A stretch of 64,000 nt of DNA from Phenylobacterium sp. (GCA_018001015.1 JAGNIV010000016.1:1-64000); one strand, 5' to 3'; positions 8,719 through 18,346 are shown, numbered from the stretch's first letter. Numbers and translations are program-made. The notes: a model not told the origin generated them from the sequence alone.

Positions 8719-11700
8719 ATGTGGTCGATCACTGCTCTTGATCTCGACCATTGGTCGGGCAATCCCGTCGCGCGTACAGTGCTTCCGGCGCTGGTGCGTC
8801 GGCTCGTCCATGCCTCATCGTCGCCCAATCGGATCGACTTCCCCGCCTACGACGGGGTGGATGCCCCAGGCTGGGACGGCACGCTCAAGCTTGATGCCTC
8901 AACCTCTCCCTGGGCGCGCGCCGGCGCATCGTTCTGGGAAATCAGCTGCCGGTCGGACGTACCCCGAAAAGCGGCGTCAGACTTTAAGAAGCGCACAGCG
9001 GCAACACCCGAAGATGTCCGTCGCGGCGCTATCTTCATCTTTGCGACGGCGCGCCGCTGGCCCGGCAAGGAACAATGGGCCAAAGCCGCCCTAGCCGACG
9101 GCGCTTGGGCCGACGTCAGGGCTTACGACGCCCAGGACCTGTCCCAATGGCTGGAAACCGCGCCCGCAGCGGCCATGTGGATGCATTCTCAGCTGGGCCG
9201 AGGCGTCGATGACCTCTGCCCGCCCGACGATCTCTGGGACATCTGGGCGGGCGCGACCCAGCCCAGGCTACCCTTCGAGCTCTTTGCCGAGGCCTATGAG
9301 GAAAGCCGTTCCGCCCTGCAGGCGTTCTTCGGGACGGCGCCAACGCGCCCTCTGGCGGTGGCGGCGGACACCCGGGGCGAAGCGGCGGCTTTCGCCGCAG
9401 GCCTGCTGCTCTTTGGGGCCGACTTCGCGGCCCGCAACTGCGTCGTCGCCCGAACGGAAGCAGGGCTGCATCGTCTCCGGCGGGAACCTACGCCTCCCAT
9501 CGTCCTGGTCGCCGATCGGAGGCTCGAAACCGAGCTTGGCGACTTACCTCAAAAGACGTGGGTGTTGATCGCCACGGACCGCGCCAGCCTCGACGAGGAC
9601 GCAACGGTTCAAGTCCGACCGCTGACCTGGGAAGCCTACCATCGCGCCGTCGACGCCCTGGCGCTTGATCGAGATACCGCGACCGCTCTTGATGAGGCTT
9701 CGGGACGGCGGGTGACCATCATACGCCGGCGCCTGTCGTCCATTCCCCAGGTGCGGCGGCCGCTCTGGGCGGACATGCCCGAGCTTACGCCAACTCTCGC
9801 GGCGCTCGGCCTGGCAGGCGGCTGGCTGTGGGAGAAGCCGGGCGATCGACAAGTGCTCGCGGAGATTGCTGGCCGCGCAGAAGGCGACATCGAACTGGCC
9901 ATTCAGCGCTTGGTTTCACTTGAAGATGCGCCGGTCTTTGCCGTCGCGGGGGCAGGCGGGCTGATTTCCCGCCACGATGCTTTCCCGCCGTTACGGCACG
10001 CCCTGACCCGCGGGCTTGTCGAACGGTTCTACAAAGTCTGCCGTACGGTCTTCGGCGCAGATGATCCAGCTTTGGAATTGCCGTCGGACCAGCGTTGGAT
10101 GGCCAACATCTACGGCAAGGAGAGACCGCACAGTGGGCGTCTGCGAAACCAGCTCGCGACGACGATGGCCTTCCTCAGCACGGCCAAGACAACCTACGTT
10201 GACTGCAACGCGCGGCAGGCGTCCGAAATTCTCGTTGGCGATCTTTTGGCCGACGACAGGGCTTGGCTGCGCCTGCGCGACGTCCTTCCCCAACTCGCGG
10301 AAGCTGCGCCGCGCGCATTTCTTGAAGCGGCCGCACGCTGCCTCCCCTTTGAAGCGGAGGACCGCGGCCCGTGGGTTTTGGTGAAGCCAACGGACGGCGC
10401 AGGCTATGGCGAACACCTGCGCGTGCAACTGATCTGGGCGCTCGAACGGCTGAGCGCCGATCCGGCGCATTTTGCGCGGGTCGCGGACATACTGGCGGCG
10501 CTTTGCAGTCGGCGTCTGGACGACAACCTCGTCACCAAGCCGCACGCCAGCCTCGTCGCCATGCTTCGTCGGCGTAAGGCCGAAAATGCGGCCACCGCCC
10601 GGCTGCAGGGCCGCGTCCTTAAGGCGTTGGCTGTGCGTAAGCCGGACGTCGCCTGGACCGTGGCGCTGGCCCTCGTGGATGAACGGCTAGGGGGCGGTCT
10701 GCCACTGCAGAACGCGGCCCAGATCGGCGCGGCGGGCGAAGGTCCGACAGACGGTCCAGCCGACGCACGTGAGGCGGCATTCAAAATCGCGCTTGGACGC
10801 GCCCTCAATACCCAAGAAGCCTTGGGCTTGATTGAAAAGAGTCCCTGCTTCGACGGAGACCATCTCACGCGGCTTTGGGACAGGATCGCCGCCTGGCAAC
10901 AAACAGCGTCAGAACCCGAGAGAGCAAAAGCCCGCGAAGAAGTTCGACGAAGCGCCCTCTGGCGGGAGCGCCGACGCGGTAAAGGATGGCAACTGGGGGA
11001 GGATCCGCGCGCTCGCGAAATTTTCAATCTCCTTCGGGCGCCAGGAACCGCTGGCCAGTACGCTTGGCTCTTCCAAGCCGGTTACGTGGACCATGGATCG
11101 GACGAGCTTTGGGAGGAAAAGCTTGATTGGCGGGAGCGCGACGCGCGCATTCAGGCGAACCGCAAGACGGCGGTCCAGGCGCTCTGGGCGGACGGCGGCA
11201 TGTCGAGCCTTGTCAATTTCGCACGCGGCGTTGGGTCTCCTGAGACCGTGGGGAGCGTCGCCAGCCGTACGCTGCCCGACCTCGATATCGTGGCTGTGGC
11301 GAGCCTTTCTGAAGACGCCGCCGACTGGGCTGGCCGGAATGACTTCATCGCGGGCGTGTTCTTCCACTCTGGTGACGCCCGAGACCAGCGGCTGCAAACT
11401 TTGCATGACGCCTGGTCGGATCGCCTTAAGGCCCTGCTTGCGATCCTGCTGCTTTGCCCATCCGACGCCACGACCTGGCGACAGGTCGATCGTCTGCCCG
11501 CCCCCCTGCAGGAAGACTATTGGCGGCGTCTGACACGTCGCGCCTCGAGCGGCGTTCCAGACGAGGCGGCGCGGGCGACACGCGAGTTTTTGCGGGCTGC
11601 ACGGCCCCGCGCCGCGCTGAATCAAACGCTGGGCGTGCACGAAAGCCTCGACAGCCAGTTGCTCGTGGACGTGCTTCTGGCCGTCGCCAAGGTGGCAGGA

Positions 11701-12459
11701 CCAGAGCAGGACGGTCTGGTCGATCCCCACGCAATTGAGGAAATCCTATCGACCCTGGACCAGCGCCCCGACGTCGACCGCAATCAACGCCTCCAACTCG
11801 ACTTCATCTATGTCGAAGCGCTGGAACACTCCGAGCGTGGGATCGCCGCGCTCTCGGAGGAGGTCGCCGCGAACGCGGAGGTCTTCGCGCTGGCGATCCG
11901 CAGCTACTACAGACGCGACGATGGCTCCGAAGAACCGGTGGATGACAGTGAACTGGAGGCCAGCCAGCAAGCCGCGCGACATTGGATGCAAGTCTTGGAG
12001 AGCTGCCGATGTCCGCCCGGCGGCGGGCTCGACCGCGTGATCGATCCAGACAAATTACGGGCATGGCTGGAAGCGGCGGCGGAGCTTTTGGCGGCGGATG
12101 GGCGAGCGGATCGAGGTCTCTACAAGGTCGGGGTTTTGTTCGGACGCCTTCGGCTCGAGATCGATGGCGTATGGCCGCCGCTAGAGGTCGCGGCTGTTCT
12201 GGAGCCCTACGCCAATGAGTCCTTCTGCAACGGCATCGAGATCGGCATCTTAAACAGCCGCGGCGTTCACAGCCGAGATCGTGGGGCCGGGGGCGCCCCC
12301 GAGCGCGTTCTGGCGGAGAAATACAGAGGCTGGCACCGGCGGCTGGAGGTGGAACACCCCAACCTCGCCCAAGCCTTCGAAGCGGTCGCGGCTACCTACG
12401 ATCGTCACGCCGAACGCCATGACGAAGAGACGAAGTTCGAGCGGATGGCGGTGCGATAG
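8719..12459 (+). CDS. Large unknown protein, defence-type, nuclease-like N-terminus
   Basis: A 1246-residue protein without signal peptide or membrane segments. The N-terminal 150 residues (RRLVHASS, FPAYDGVDAPGWDG at about 41-54, FWEIS at 72-76, then DFKKRT) follow a pattern known to me from uncharacterised giant proteins that begin with a restriction-nuclease-like domain. The middle part has the segment SGRRVTIIRRRLS and an ATPase-like layout, but no Walker A can be seen. The rest (about 450-1246) is helical and repeat-like, suited to sensing or scaffolding. The gene follows the PD-(D/E)xK-like gene by 94 bases. A defence function is an inference from architecture, size and neighbours. Confidence 0.5.
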   Translation: MWSITALDLDHWSGNPVARTVLPALVRRLVHASSSPNRIDFPAYDGVDAPGWDGTLKLDASTSPWARAGASFWEISCRSDVPRKAASDFKKRTAATPEDVRRGAIFIFATARRWPGKEQWAKAALADGAWADVRAYDAQDLSQWLETAPAAAMWMHSQLGRGVDDLCPPDDLWDIWAGATQPRLPFELFAEAYEESRSALQAFFGTAPTRPLAVAADTRGEAAAFAAGLLLFGADFAARNCVVARTEAGLHRLRREPTPPIVLVADRRLETELGDLPQKTWVLIATDRASLDEDATVQVRPLTWEAYHRAVDALALDRDTATALDEASGRRVTIIRRRLSSIPQVRRPLWADMPELTPTLAALGLAGGWLWEKPGDRQVLAEIAGRAEGDIELAIQRLVSLEDAPVFAVAGAGGLISRHDAFPPLRHALTRGLVERFYKVCRTVFGADDPALELPSDQRWMANIYGKERPHSGRLRNQLATTMAFLSTAKTTYVDCNARQASEILVGDLLADDRAWLRLRDVLPQLAEAAPRAFLEAAARCLPFEAEDRGPWVLVKPTDGAGYGEHLRVQLIWALERLSADPAHFARVADILAALCSRRLDDNLVTKPHASLVAMLRRRKAENAATARLQGRVLKALAVRKPDVAWTVALALVDERLGGGLPLQNAAQIGAAGEGPTDGPADAREAAFKIALGRALNTQEALGLIEKSPCFDGDHLTRLWDRIAAWQQTASEPERAKAREEVRRSALWRERRRGKGWQLGEDPRAREIFNLLRAPGTAGQYAWLFQAGYVDHGSDELWEEKLDWRERDARIQANRKTAVQALWADGGMSSLVNFARGVGSPETVGSVASRTLPDLDIVAVASLSEDAADWAGRNDFIAGVFFHSGDARDQRLQTLHDAWSDRLKALLAILLLCPSDATTWRQVDRLPAPLQEDYWRRLTRRASSGVPDEAARATREFLRAARPRAALNQTLGVHESLDSQLLVDVLLAVAKVAGPEQDGLVDPHAIEEILSTLDQRPDVDRNQRLQLDFIYVEALEHSERGIAALSEEVAANAEVFALAIRSYYRRDDGSEEPVDDSELEASQQAARHWMQVLESCRCPPGGGLDRVIDPDKLRAWLEAAAELLAADGRADRGLYKVGVLFGRLRLEIDGVWPPLEVAAVLEPYANESFCNGIEIGILNSRGVHSRDRGAGGAPERVLAEKYRGWHRRLEVEHPNLAQAFEAVAATYDRHAERHDEETKFERMAVR

Positions 12460-12497
12460 CGCAGAACCGCCTGTTCAAACGCCGTGGTCAGACTTTT

Positions 12498-13061
12498 CTA
12501 GGCGGGCGAACGGCCTTCTTTGATCTCGATCGCGGCGCCTTCGCACCAAGTCACAATCGACCAATGAGCTTGGAACAGCTCATCGAGATCGACAGTGACA
12601 CCCTCGTACGGTCGTCCCTTCTTCGCGGTCGGATATCGAAAACGATCCGCGAAGGGATCGAAGGCCTGAACCAGGGCGATCATCGCTCGGATGCGGTCGG
12701 TGTACTCGTCGTCATCGACGCACCCCAGATCGGCCCTCACGGCAAGCAGCTTGGCGAACAGTTTGGAGAGGTCGTGACCAAGATCGCTGGCCGATTCCCC
12801 CGAAATCTCCAGGACCGCGGCCTTAATGGCAAGCTCGACGCTCTGGCGCCACAGCAGGAGCAATGGCCTGAGCAGCAGCCCAGAACGGTCGACCTGGGCG
12901 CTGTCCCACAACGCCTCAAAACCCCGCTGGAAACTGTAGGAAAGCATGTCCCACGAACCGAGCGGGATAAGATCGAGCGGTTGGTGTCTGACGAACGCGC
13001 GCAGCTCAGGCTGCGCGTCGACGATATCCTCAACCAGCTGATCGCGGCGATCCTGCGACAT
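12498..13061 (-). CDS. HEPN-like helical protein, unknown function
   Basis: A 187-residue all-helical protein. Residues 65-110 contain LLLLWRQSVELAIKAAVL followed by LGHDLSKLF, which looks like the two-helix core of HEPN-type proteins (an Arg/Ser/Glu helix, then a GHDL turn). A possible R-x4-H (RAFVRH) lies near residue 21, outside that core, and may be chance. HEPN proteins are often RNases in toxin-antitoxin and abortive-infection systems, while some only bind nucleotides. The gene starts 14 bases after the stop of the MerR-like regulator, with AGAGG before the ATG, so the two form an operon. It is convergent with the 1246-residue gene. The fold call is tentative. Confidence 0.45.
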   Translation of the reverse strand: MSQDRRDQLVEDIVDAQPELRAFVRHQPLDLIPLGSWDMLSYSFQRGFEALWDSAQVDRSGLLLRPLLLLWRQSVELAIKAAVLEISGESASDLGHDLSKLFAKLLAVRADLGCVDDDEYTDRIRAMIALVQAFDPFADRFRYPTAKKGRPYEGVTVDLDELFQAHWSIVTWCEGAAIEIKEGRSPA

Positions 13062-13075
13062 TCGCCTCTGCCTCG

Positions 13076-13867
13076 CTATGCGGCCGCCCGGTCGCGGTCC
13101 TGGACCACCCGATCAAAGGCACTGCGAATGGCCAGAGAGACGTTGATCCGGACCAGCGCGACGGCATTGTCCCGCGCCGCCAAATAGTCCACCTCCAGCG
13201 CCTTGTACCGCGCCGCCGACACCGGGTCGGTGGAGAAGTCCAGGTTATCCACCTCATCAGTGATCGGCACGATCCGCGCCGCCGACCCTCGACCGACAAT
13301 CCGATAGTCGGGGTTTGCAGGCAGCCCCCCCTTTGAGACCGGCGAATGGATTTTCAAAGCCGGAGCCCCGTGGTGGCCGGTCAGGACATACTCATGGTCG
13401 GCAATCTCGATCGTCATATCCCCAATGACGGCCACGCTAGGTTGATAGTTCACCACGCTGCCAAGCAGGCGTCCATGAACCCAGAAGTCGTCATCGAGGT
13501 CATCGGCGGCCGTCGCCGTCCAGGGCCTGTAGCCCGGCTTGGGATTGAAGGGACTTTGCAGGAAGACCGCCACATTGGAGTGCAGCTTGCCGTAGACCAG
13601 GGCCGCCTCTTCCGCGAAAGCCGCCGCGAGCCGCGCCGCGACCAGCAGTTCAAACCCAGCCAAGTGCAGCGCGCCAATCAACGCCGCGTGCGCCAAGGCT
13701 GGGCTGTCGTACAGCCTATGACCGCCCCTTCCCCCGCCGGAGGTCATCGCCTTCGGCGCCAGCCCCTCCTCGTGCAGAAGGCTAAAGTTGCGAAGGGTCA
13801 GCTCCGCACCGAGCGCTAGTTCGCGCGAGGTAAAGGCTGATCCGGAGGTTTTGGTTGGTCGGCCCAC
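13076..13867 (-). CDS. MerR-like transcriptional regulator
   Basis: A 263-residue protein from a GTG at 13867, chosen because GGGAG lies six bases upstream; the frame stays open to 13939, but that extension would include the promoter dyad. Residues 12-60 resemble a MerR winged helix: LTLRNFSLLHEEGLAP, a Gly/Arg-rich wing (GGGRGGHRLYD), then ALAHAALIGAL. The remaining 200 residues match no sensor domain known to me and are much longer than metal-sensing MerR tails. A dyad sits between the -35 and -10 of its own promoter, as expected for this family. It is cotranscribed with the HEPN-like gene, so it may control that gene and the divergent NERD gene. Confidence 0.6.
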   Translation of the reverse strand: MGRPTKTSGSAFTSRELALGAELTLRNFSLLHEEGLAPKAMTSGGGRGGHRLYDSPALAHAALIGALHLAGFELLVAARLAAAFAEEAALVYGKLHSNVAVFLQSPFNPKPGYRPWTATAADDLDDDFWVHGRLLGSVVNYQPSVAVIGDMTIEIADHEYVLTGHHGAPALKIHSPVSKGGLPANPDYRIVGRGSAARIVPITDEVDNLDFSTDPVSAARYKALEVDYLAARDNAVALVRINVSLAIRSAFDRVVQDRDRAAA

Positions 13868-13890
13868 ATTTAACTCCCACTTGATGAGAG

Positions 13891-13921
13891 TTTTAATCTC
13901 CCAGTTTCTGGAAGTTGTCAA
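13891..13921 (-). promoter_or_regulatory. MerR-type promoter with dyad in the spacer
   Basis: On the minus strand TTGACA (13921-13916) is followed by a long spacer holding CTTCCAG-AAA-CTGGGAG (13914-13898, arms 6 of 7 matched). A weak -10 (TTAAAA) follows at 13896-13891, 19 bases from the -35. An overlong spacer filled by an operator dyad is the hallmark of MerR-controlled promoters. It also lies about 40 bases upstream of the divergent gene. Confidence 0.55.
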
Positions 13922-13984
13922 CGCCCGTATGCGCTTCAACCCAGCGGAGCAGATGGCTTGGGCTTGCGGCTGCGCCGCCCAAAC

Positions 13985-16900
13985 ATGATGGTCATGAGCG
14001 ACATGCCCAAAACCAGCACCCTAGAGATCTATCTCGGCGGTCCGATCGACAACGGATCGGAACGGATGCTGCTGTCGGCGCTGGTCGACCACCTCAAGAC
14101 GCTCGATTTCGAGGCGGTCATCCTGGCGAACATCTTCCTGCCGAGCCGGCAGGTCGACCTGGTCGTGGCGACGGCGCATGGCGCCTGCGTCGTCGAAGCG
14201 AAAGCCAGCAGGCTCCCTGTCAGGGGTGAGTTCAACGGGATGTGGGCGCGCCGCTATGCGGATGGGACCTGGCGCCCTTACCGCAACGCCTACCAGCAAG
14301 CCCTCGACGCCAAGTTCGCGATCAGGGATGCCCTACGCGCCTGGAATTCTCACATATCGGCCTACCCGTCCGGCGAGGTCGTCTTCATCCCCGCGATCCC
14401 AAACGAGTCCGCCCTGACGGCGGGAGACCACAAGGTTGCGGTCCGTGACCTCCACAGCTTTCTCAAAGGCCTCCCGACCGCAGGCCCAGCCGATATCCCC
14501 CTCTCGACCTGGCGCGCCTTCGCGTCCCACCTCAAACTGGAGCGGGTCGATCCGGCCCAACTGCGCCTCACCGATGACGCGGCGACCGCCGAAACCCTGC
14601 GCAACTATCGTCTGGCGTTCGAAGCACAGTACGGGCCGACGGCGCAAAGCTGGCTCCCGGAAGACGAAGCCCAGCTGACAGCGCTGCTTGGCGCGGCCGA
14701 CGGCGCCGGCGTTCATCTGAGTGGTCCGTCCGGCTGCGGCAAAAGCCTGATGGCCCATCGGCTGGCTATCGCCCTCTCCGATCAGGGCCACCCTGTGATC
14801 CTTGTGGCCGGCAAGGACGTGGCCGACAGCTGGCGCGACACCGTGCGCCGAGAAATCGGCCTCCTGGTCGATGGGAGGCCCGACGAAATCCTTGGCGCAT
14901 TGAGAAAGGCGCAGCGTCCGCTGGCCCTCGTGGTCGATGGCGTCAACGAGATTCGGGGCGACCGCAAAGATGCGGTGCGCGGCGTTCTGGCCATGGCCCG
15001 CCGGTACGAGGCCGTCCTCATCGTCACCGACCAGACCGCAGCCGGCGATGCCTTCGCGGGCTTGTCGCCGATTGAAGTGCCCCAACCCTCCCTCAACCTA
15101 AAACGCCGGATCGCGTCCGCCGGAAGCCCGACAGCGGGTCCTATCGACCGCGCGCTCGAGGCCGTTTCCAGCGGCCTCGAGGCGAGCCTCATCGGACGTG
15201 TGAAGACGGCGCTGCCGGCCGGCACGACACGCCTCCAGTTGCTTGAGCGCTATGCGCGCGACCGATTGGGGGCGCGCGCCAGGAAAGGCGCGTTGGGCCT
15301 GCGCCGTCTGGCCACAAAGCTGCACGCCGACACCGCCTATTCCCTGCCGGAGGTGGCGTTCGACGAATACATGAACGCTCAGGGCCTCGACGCGTCGGAG
15401 GTCGATGCGCTCTTGGCCTCTGGCCTCGTGGTCCGACGCGCCGACCGGATTTCCTTCCGCCACGAAATGTTCCTAACAACTTTCGCGGCATTCGACCTCG
15501 CGGCGATAGCCGCTGAACGGCCGCAGGAGACAGGGCAGAGCCTCTCCACGCCGCGGTACAGGTCCATGGCCGGCGACATCGTCTCAGCGATCGACGACGC
15601 CGACACTTGCCGTGCTGTGCTCGAAAGCACGACCAACGCCGCCCTCCTCGCCAGCGCTGTGGAGAGGGAGCTCGGGCCTCTCGCGGCCAGCGCGGCGGCG
15701 ACTTTGCTGCGACAGGCTGCAGAGACGTGCATGGAGGAGATCGACGCCTGTCGTCTCGAACTCAATCCCGAAGGCAAGCATCCTCAGGTCGACTGGGCAG
15801 ACACCAGCCGTCGCAGTTGGTCAGACGAGGAAAAAGCACGCCTGCAAGCGATCGGAGAAACGGCGACTGGCGCGAGTTTCGACCTCTACATGGAACTCTG
15901 TGCGCGGATGGACGCCCTGCGGGAGGCCGAGTGGCGGCGTCTCCTGGACGACGCCCGACAACTCAAGGTCAGCGTGCGTAGCGAAAGCTTTGCGCTAGCC
16001 TACTACTATTTCGGCAAATCAACCGGCTTCAGTTCCGTGCGCCACACGGGTCCGCGCTCCTCGAACGGTCGGCCGCACCGGCGCGTGGCAGTCGCGGATT
16101 TGAGGGGCTTGACCTCCGGTCAGCTGCACTTCGTGCTGGAAGCCCGCTACGCGCTGTTGCGCGACGACGATGCCGAGGCCTTCGCGGCCTTCCTCACCGA
16201 GGTTTTCGGCCACCGTTACCGCTTCGAGCCCTACCATGTGCGCCTCGCTCTCCTGAACGCGGCAGGCTTCGTCCGCGATGTCAGCGAAGACACCAAAGCC
16301 GGTTTGATCGCCGCGATCGAAGGTCTAGAGACCAATCAAAACTGGGCTTTGGACTCGTCGATCATCGACGCCCTGAAGTTCCTCGGCGCGCTCGACGACG
16401 AGGCGGAGGCGCAGCGCGAAGGTATCACGGCGGAAGTCCGGCAAGCGCTGGCGGAGCCAGAGACTGAAGAGCTATGCGCGCAGGCGCTTTCGCTCTGTGT
16501 ACGGATGTTCGATCACCCATTCGACTCCATCTACTGGGAGGAGATCGGGGCACTGGATGAGGCTGACGGCCATACCCTGCTACGCCGTGCGGCTTCGGCG
16601 CCGGACGCCCATCAAAGCCTCAGCCTGACGTGGGTCATCGAGCGCGTGGTGGAGTTGGCGGATCCTCGAGACGGACCCCGCCTTCAGCGCTTCGCCAATC
16701 TGCCCAGCCGCAGGACCGTCTTTCCGCAAGAAGAATGGGGCGCATTCTTACTGGTCACGCGCTTCTTCGGCCGGCACGGGCTGGAGCTCCCTGAGGGCGA
16801 GAACGAGACGCCGACCGAGATTTGTTTGACCGCCCTGAGGTCCCTCGTACACGCCTGCGAGTCTCAAAACCGCGATGTGGCGCAGCGGGCGTGGCGTCAA

Positions 16901-17272
16901 ATCAACGAAGCCGAGATTGGCGTCGCCGTTGGGTGTTTGTCGGAGGTTCAGCGGGCGCTTTTGGACCGGCACACACTCGAAGACAGCAAGAGCTACCCGC
17001 GGCTTTCGCTGATCGAGCGATTCCCCACGGAATCTCTGGCGCTGTCGCGCGCCTTTCTCGATGGCGGTCTGGCGGCCATCTACCATCACCGGGCCGTAGA
17101 TCGCGGATCGGGCGTGGGCCTTGCGTTGCAATGCGTCGCCGAGCTAGGCGACCGCAGCGACATCCCTCGCGTTCGCGCCTTAACGGGCGGAGGCTCGTTT
17201 GCGCAAGTCGCGCTTGAGGCTTTGAAGATCCTAGACGAAGGCAAGTCGGCCACCTCAGGAGCCCCCCAATGA
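13985..17272 (+). CDS. NERD-nuclease / P-loop NTPase fusion protein
   Basis: About 1095 residues. The N-terminal NERD-type nuclease domain has GSERMLLSAL, RQVDLVV (D58) and VVEAKAS (E71-A-K73), the D...ExK arrangement of the PD-(D/E)xK fold. The central P-loop NTPase has GPSGCGKS (247-254) and a Walker B-like LVVDGVNE (D318, E322), as in STAND/NACHT-like signalling ATPases. The remaining 700 residues are helical and repeat-like and could sense a trigger. Sensor, ATPase switch and nuclease effector in one chain is a common anti-phage design, so defence is likely but inferred. The start is uncertain: ATGs at 13985, 13988 and 13994 lack a good ribosome site, while a TTG at 13958 has GGAG eight bases upstream. 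Confidence 0.65.
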   Translation: MMVMSDMPKTSTLEIYLGGPIDNGSERMLLSALVDHLKTLDFEAVILANIFLPSRQVDLVVATAHGACVVEAKASRLPVRGEFNGMWARRYADGTWRPYRNAYQQALDAKFAIRDALRAWNSHISAYPSGEVVFIPAIPNESALTAGDHKVAVRDLHSFLKGLPTAGPADIPLSTWRAFASHLKLERVDPAQLRLTDDAATAETLRNYRLAFEAQYGPTAQSWLPEDEAQLTALLGAADGAGVHLSGPSGCGKSLMAHRLAIALSDQGHPVILVAGKDVADSWRDTVRREIGLLVDGRPDEILGALRKAQRPLALVVDGVNEIRGDRKDAVRGVLAMARRYEAVLIVTDQTAAGDAFAGLSPIEVPQPSLNLKRRIASAGSPTAGPIDRALEAVSSGLEASLIGRVKTALPAGTTRLQLLERYARDRLGARARKGALGLRRLATKLHADTAYSLPEVAFDEYMNAQGLDASEVDALLASGLVVRRADRISFRHEMFLTTFAAFDLAAIAAERPQETGQSLSTPRYRSMAGDIVSAIDDADTCRAVLESTTNAALLASAVERELGPLAASAAATLLRQAAETCMEEIDACRLELNPEGKHPQVDWADTSRRSWSDEEKARLQAIGETATGASFDLYMELCARMDALREAEWRRLLDDARQLKVSVRSESFALAYYYFGKSTGFSSVRHTGPRSSNGRPHRRVAVADLRGLTSGQLHFVLEARYALLRDDDAEAFAAFLTEVFGHRYRFEPYHVRLALLNAAGFVRDVSEDTKAGLIAAIEGLETNQNWALDSSIIDALKFLGALDDEAEAQREGITAEVRQALAEPETEELCAQALSLCVRMFDHPFDSIYWEEIGALDEADGHTLLRRAASAPDAHQSLSLTWVIERVVELADPRDGPRLQRFANLPSRRTVFPQEEWGAFLLVTRFFGRHGLELPEGENETPTEICLTALRSLVHACESQNRDVAQRAWRQINEAEIGVAVGCLSEVQRALLDRHTLEDSKSYPRLSLIERFPTESLALSRAFLDGGLAAIYHHRAVDRGSGVGLALQCVAELGDRSDIPRVRALTGGGSFAQVALEALKILDEGKSATSGAPQ

Positions 17273-17347
17273 TCTCTCGAAGGTATTTGGGCGGTACATC
17301 GTTATTGAGGCGGAGGTCGCGGACCTTCCGCTGATCAACGCCAGGCA

Positions 17348-18346
17348 ATGTACACCGTCAAACAGACCGAGCTGGCGAAAATCCCCTACCTGGACACCCA
17401 GGCGGTTGACCAACGCGTGCTATTGCTCATGCCTTTCTGGGACGGCGGGGGCTGGCACGGGTGGTTTGGGACGGCGGACGGCGACTTAATCGCCATGAAG
17501 CCAATCGACACGGTTCGAGCGAACTATGTAGCTAAGAGCGCCGCCAAGGATACCGACCTCTATTTCCCCTTCCTCGACTTCATGTGGCAGCGGGCGAACT
17601 TCCCCGAGACGAGCCGGATGATCCTGGCGATCAGCGACGATTTCCACATGCTCGGGACCAGCGCCGCAAAGCTCCGGCATTTCTTCGAAACGCGCGATCA
17701 GATCGACAAGACTCTGCTCCCGGCGTTCGTCCAGACCGAGCTTGAGTACATGCTGACCGTGTCGCGCTCCGTTTTCGACCTGCTGCAGGAGGCGGTCGCA
17801 GGGTTCTGGAACACCCGGGTGCTGCTGTTGGATGAGGCCGCGCAAAAAGCCAGGCGACCTTTGCCCCCCACCTTCTCCAAGGTGGTGCTCGAAAACAATC
17901 GGCTGAGAACCGCCGACCAGATCGCGCAGCGGTTCGGGCTGCCCGAGCCCGTGGCAGCGCAATACGCTAAGGACGCCGTTACCTTCGGCCACTTCAAGAC
18001 TTGGCGCGACCGGATTGTCCATGGTGGATCGAGCGTCGACATGATCTTCGTCACGGAGAGGGGCTTCTGCGTCAGCCCAACTCACCCGGCGTTTGGCGAC
18101 TTCGTCTGGACGGACGCACACCGCTACAACGAGGCGATTGTCTCGCTGCTGCCTTGGGTGGCGAACGTCGTGTCCCGCACCATCGGCACCTGCACGGAAC
18201 TAATCGGCGTGCTGTCCAGCGTCATCCAGTTTCCGAACGAAGTGGCCCCAGGCTACCGCATTTTCGTCCGCGACCCCGCCGGCATTGAGCTGGCCAAGCT
18301 CGTGCAGGTCGCTGAGGGCGACACCGTCTGGTGGGCGCCGGACTAG
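17348..18346 (+). CDS. Unknown protein with HEPN-like Rx4H motif
   Basis: A 332-residue protein I cannot assign to a named family. Near residues 220-228 it has FKTWRDRIVHGG, an R-x4-H motif followed by Gly-Gly, resembling the RNase active site of HEPN domains (Rx4-6H). The region before it is helical (FVQTELEYMLTVSRSVFDLLQEAV), as expected for the rest of a HEPN bundle. It is 75 bases downstream of the NERD/P-loop gene on the same strand, so it may be a second effector of that system. It overlaps the convergent LPD7 gene by four bases, marking the edge of the transfer module. The RNase role is a hypothesis. Confidence 0.45.
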   Translation: MYTVKQTELAKIPYLDTQAVDQRVLLLMPFWDGGGWHGWFGTADGDLIAMKPIDTVRANYVAKSAAKDTDLYFPFLDFMWQRANFPETSRMILAISDDFHMLGTSAAKLRHFFETRDQIDKTLLPAFVQTELEYMLTVSRSVFDLLQEAVAGFWNTRVLLLDEAAQKARRPLPPTFSKVVLENNRLRTADQIAQRFGLPEPVAAQYAKDAVTFGHFKTWRDRIVHGGSSVDMIFVTERGFCVSPTHPAFGDFVWTDAHRYNEAIVSLLPWVANVVSRTIGTCTELIGVLSSVIQFPNEVAPGYRIFVRDPAGIELAKLVQVAEGDTVWWAPD

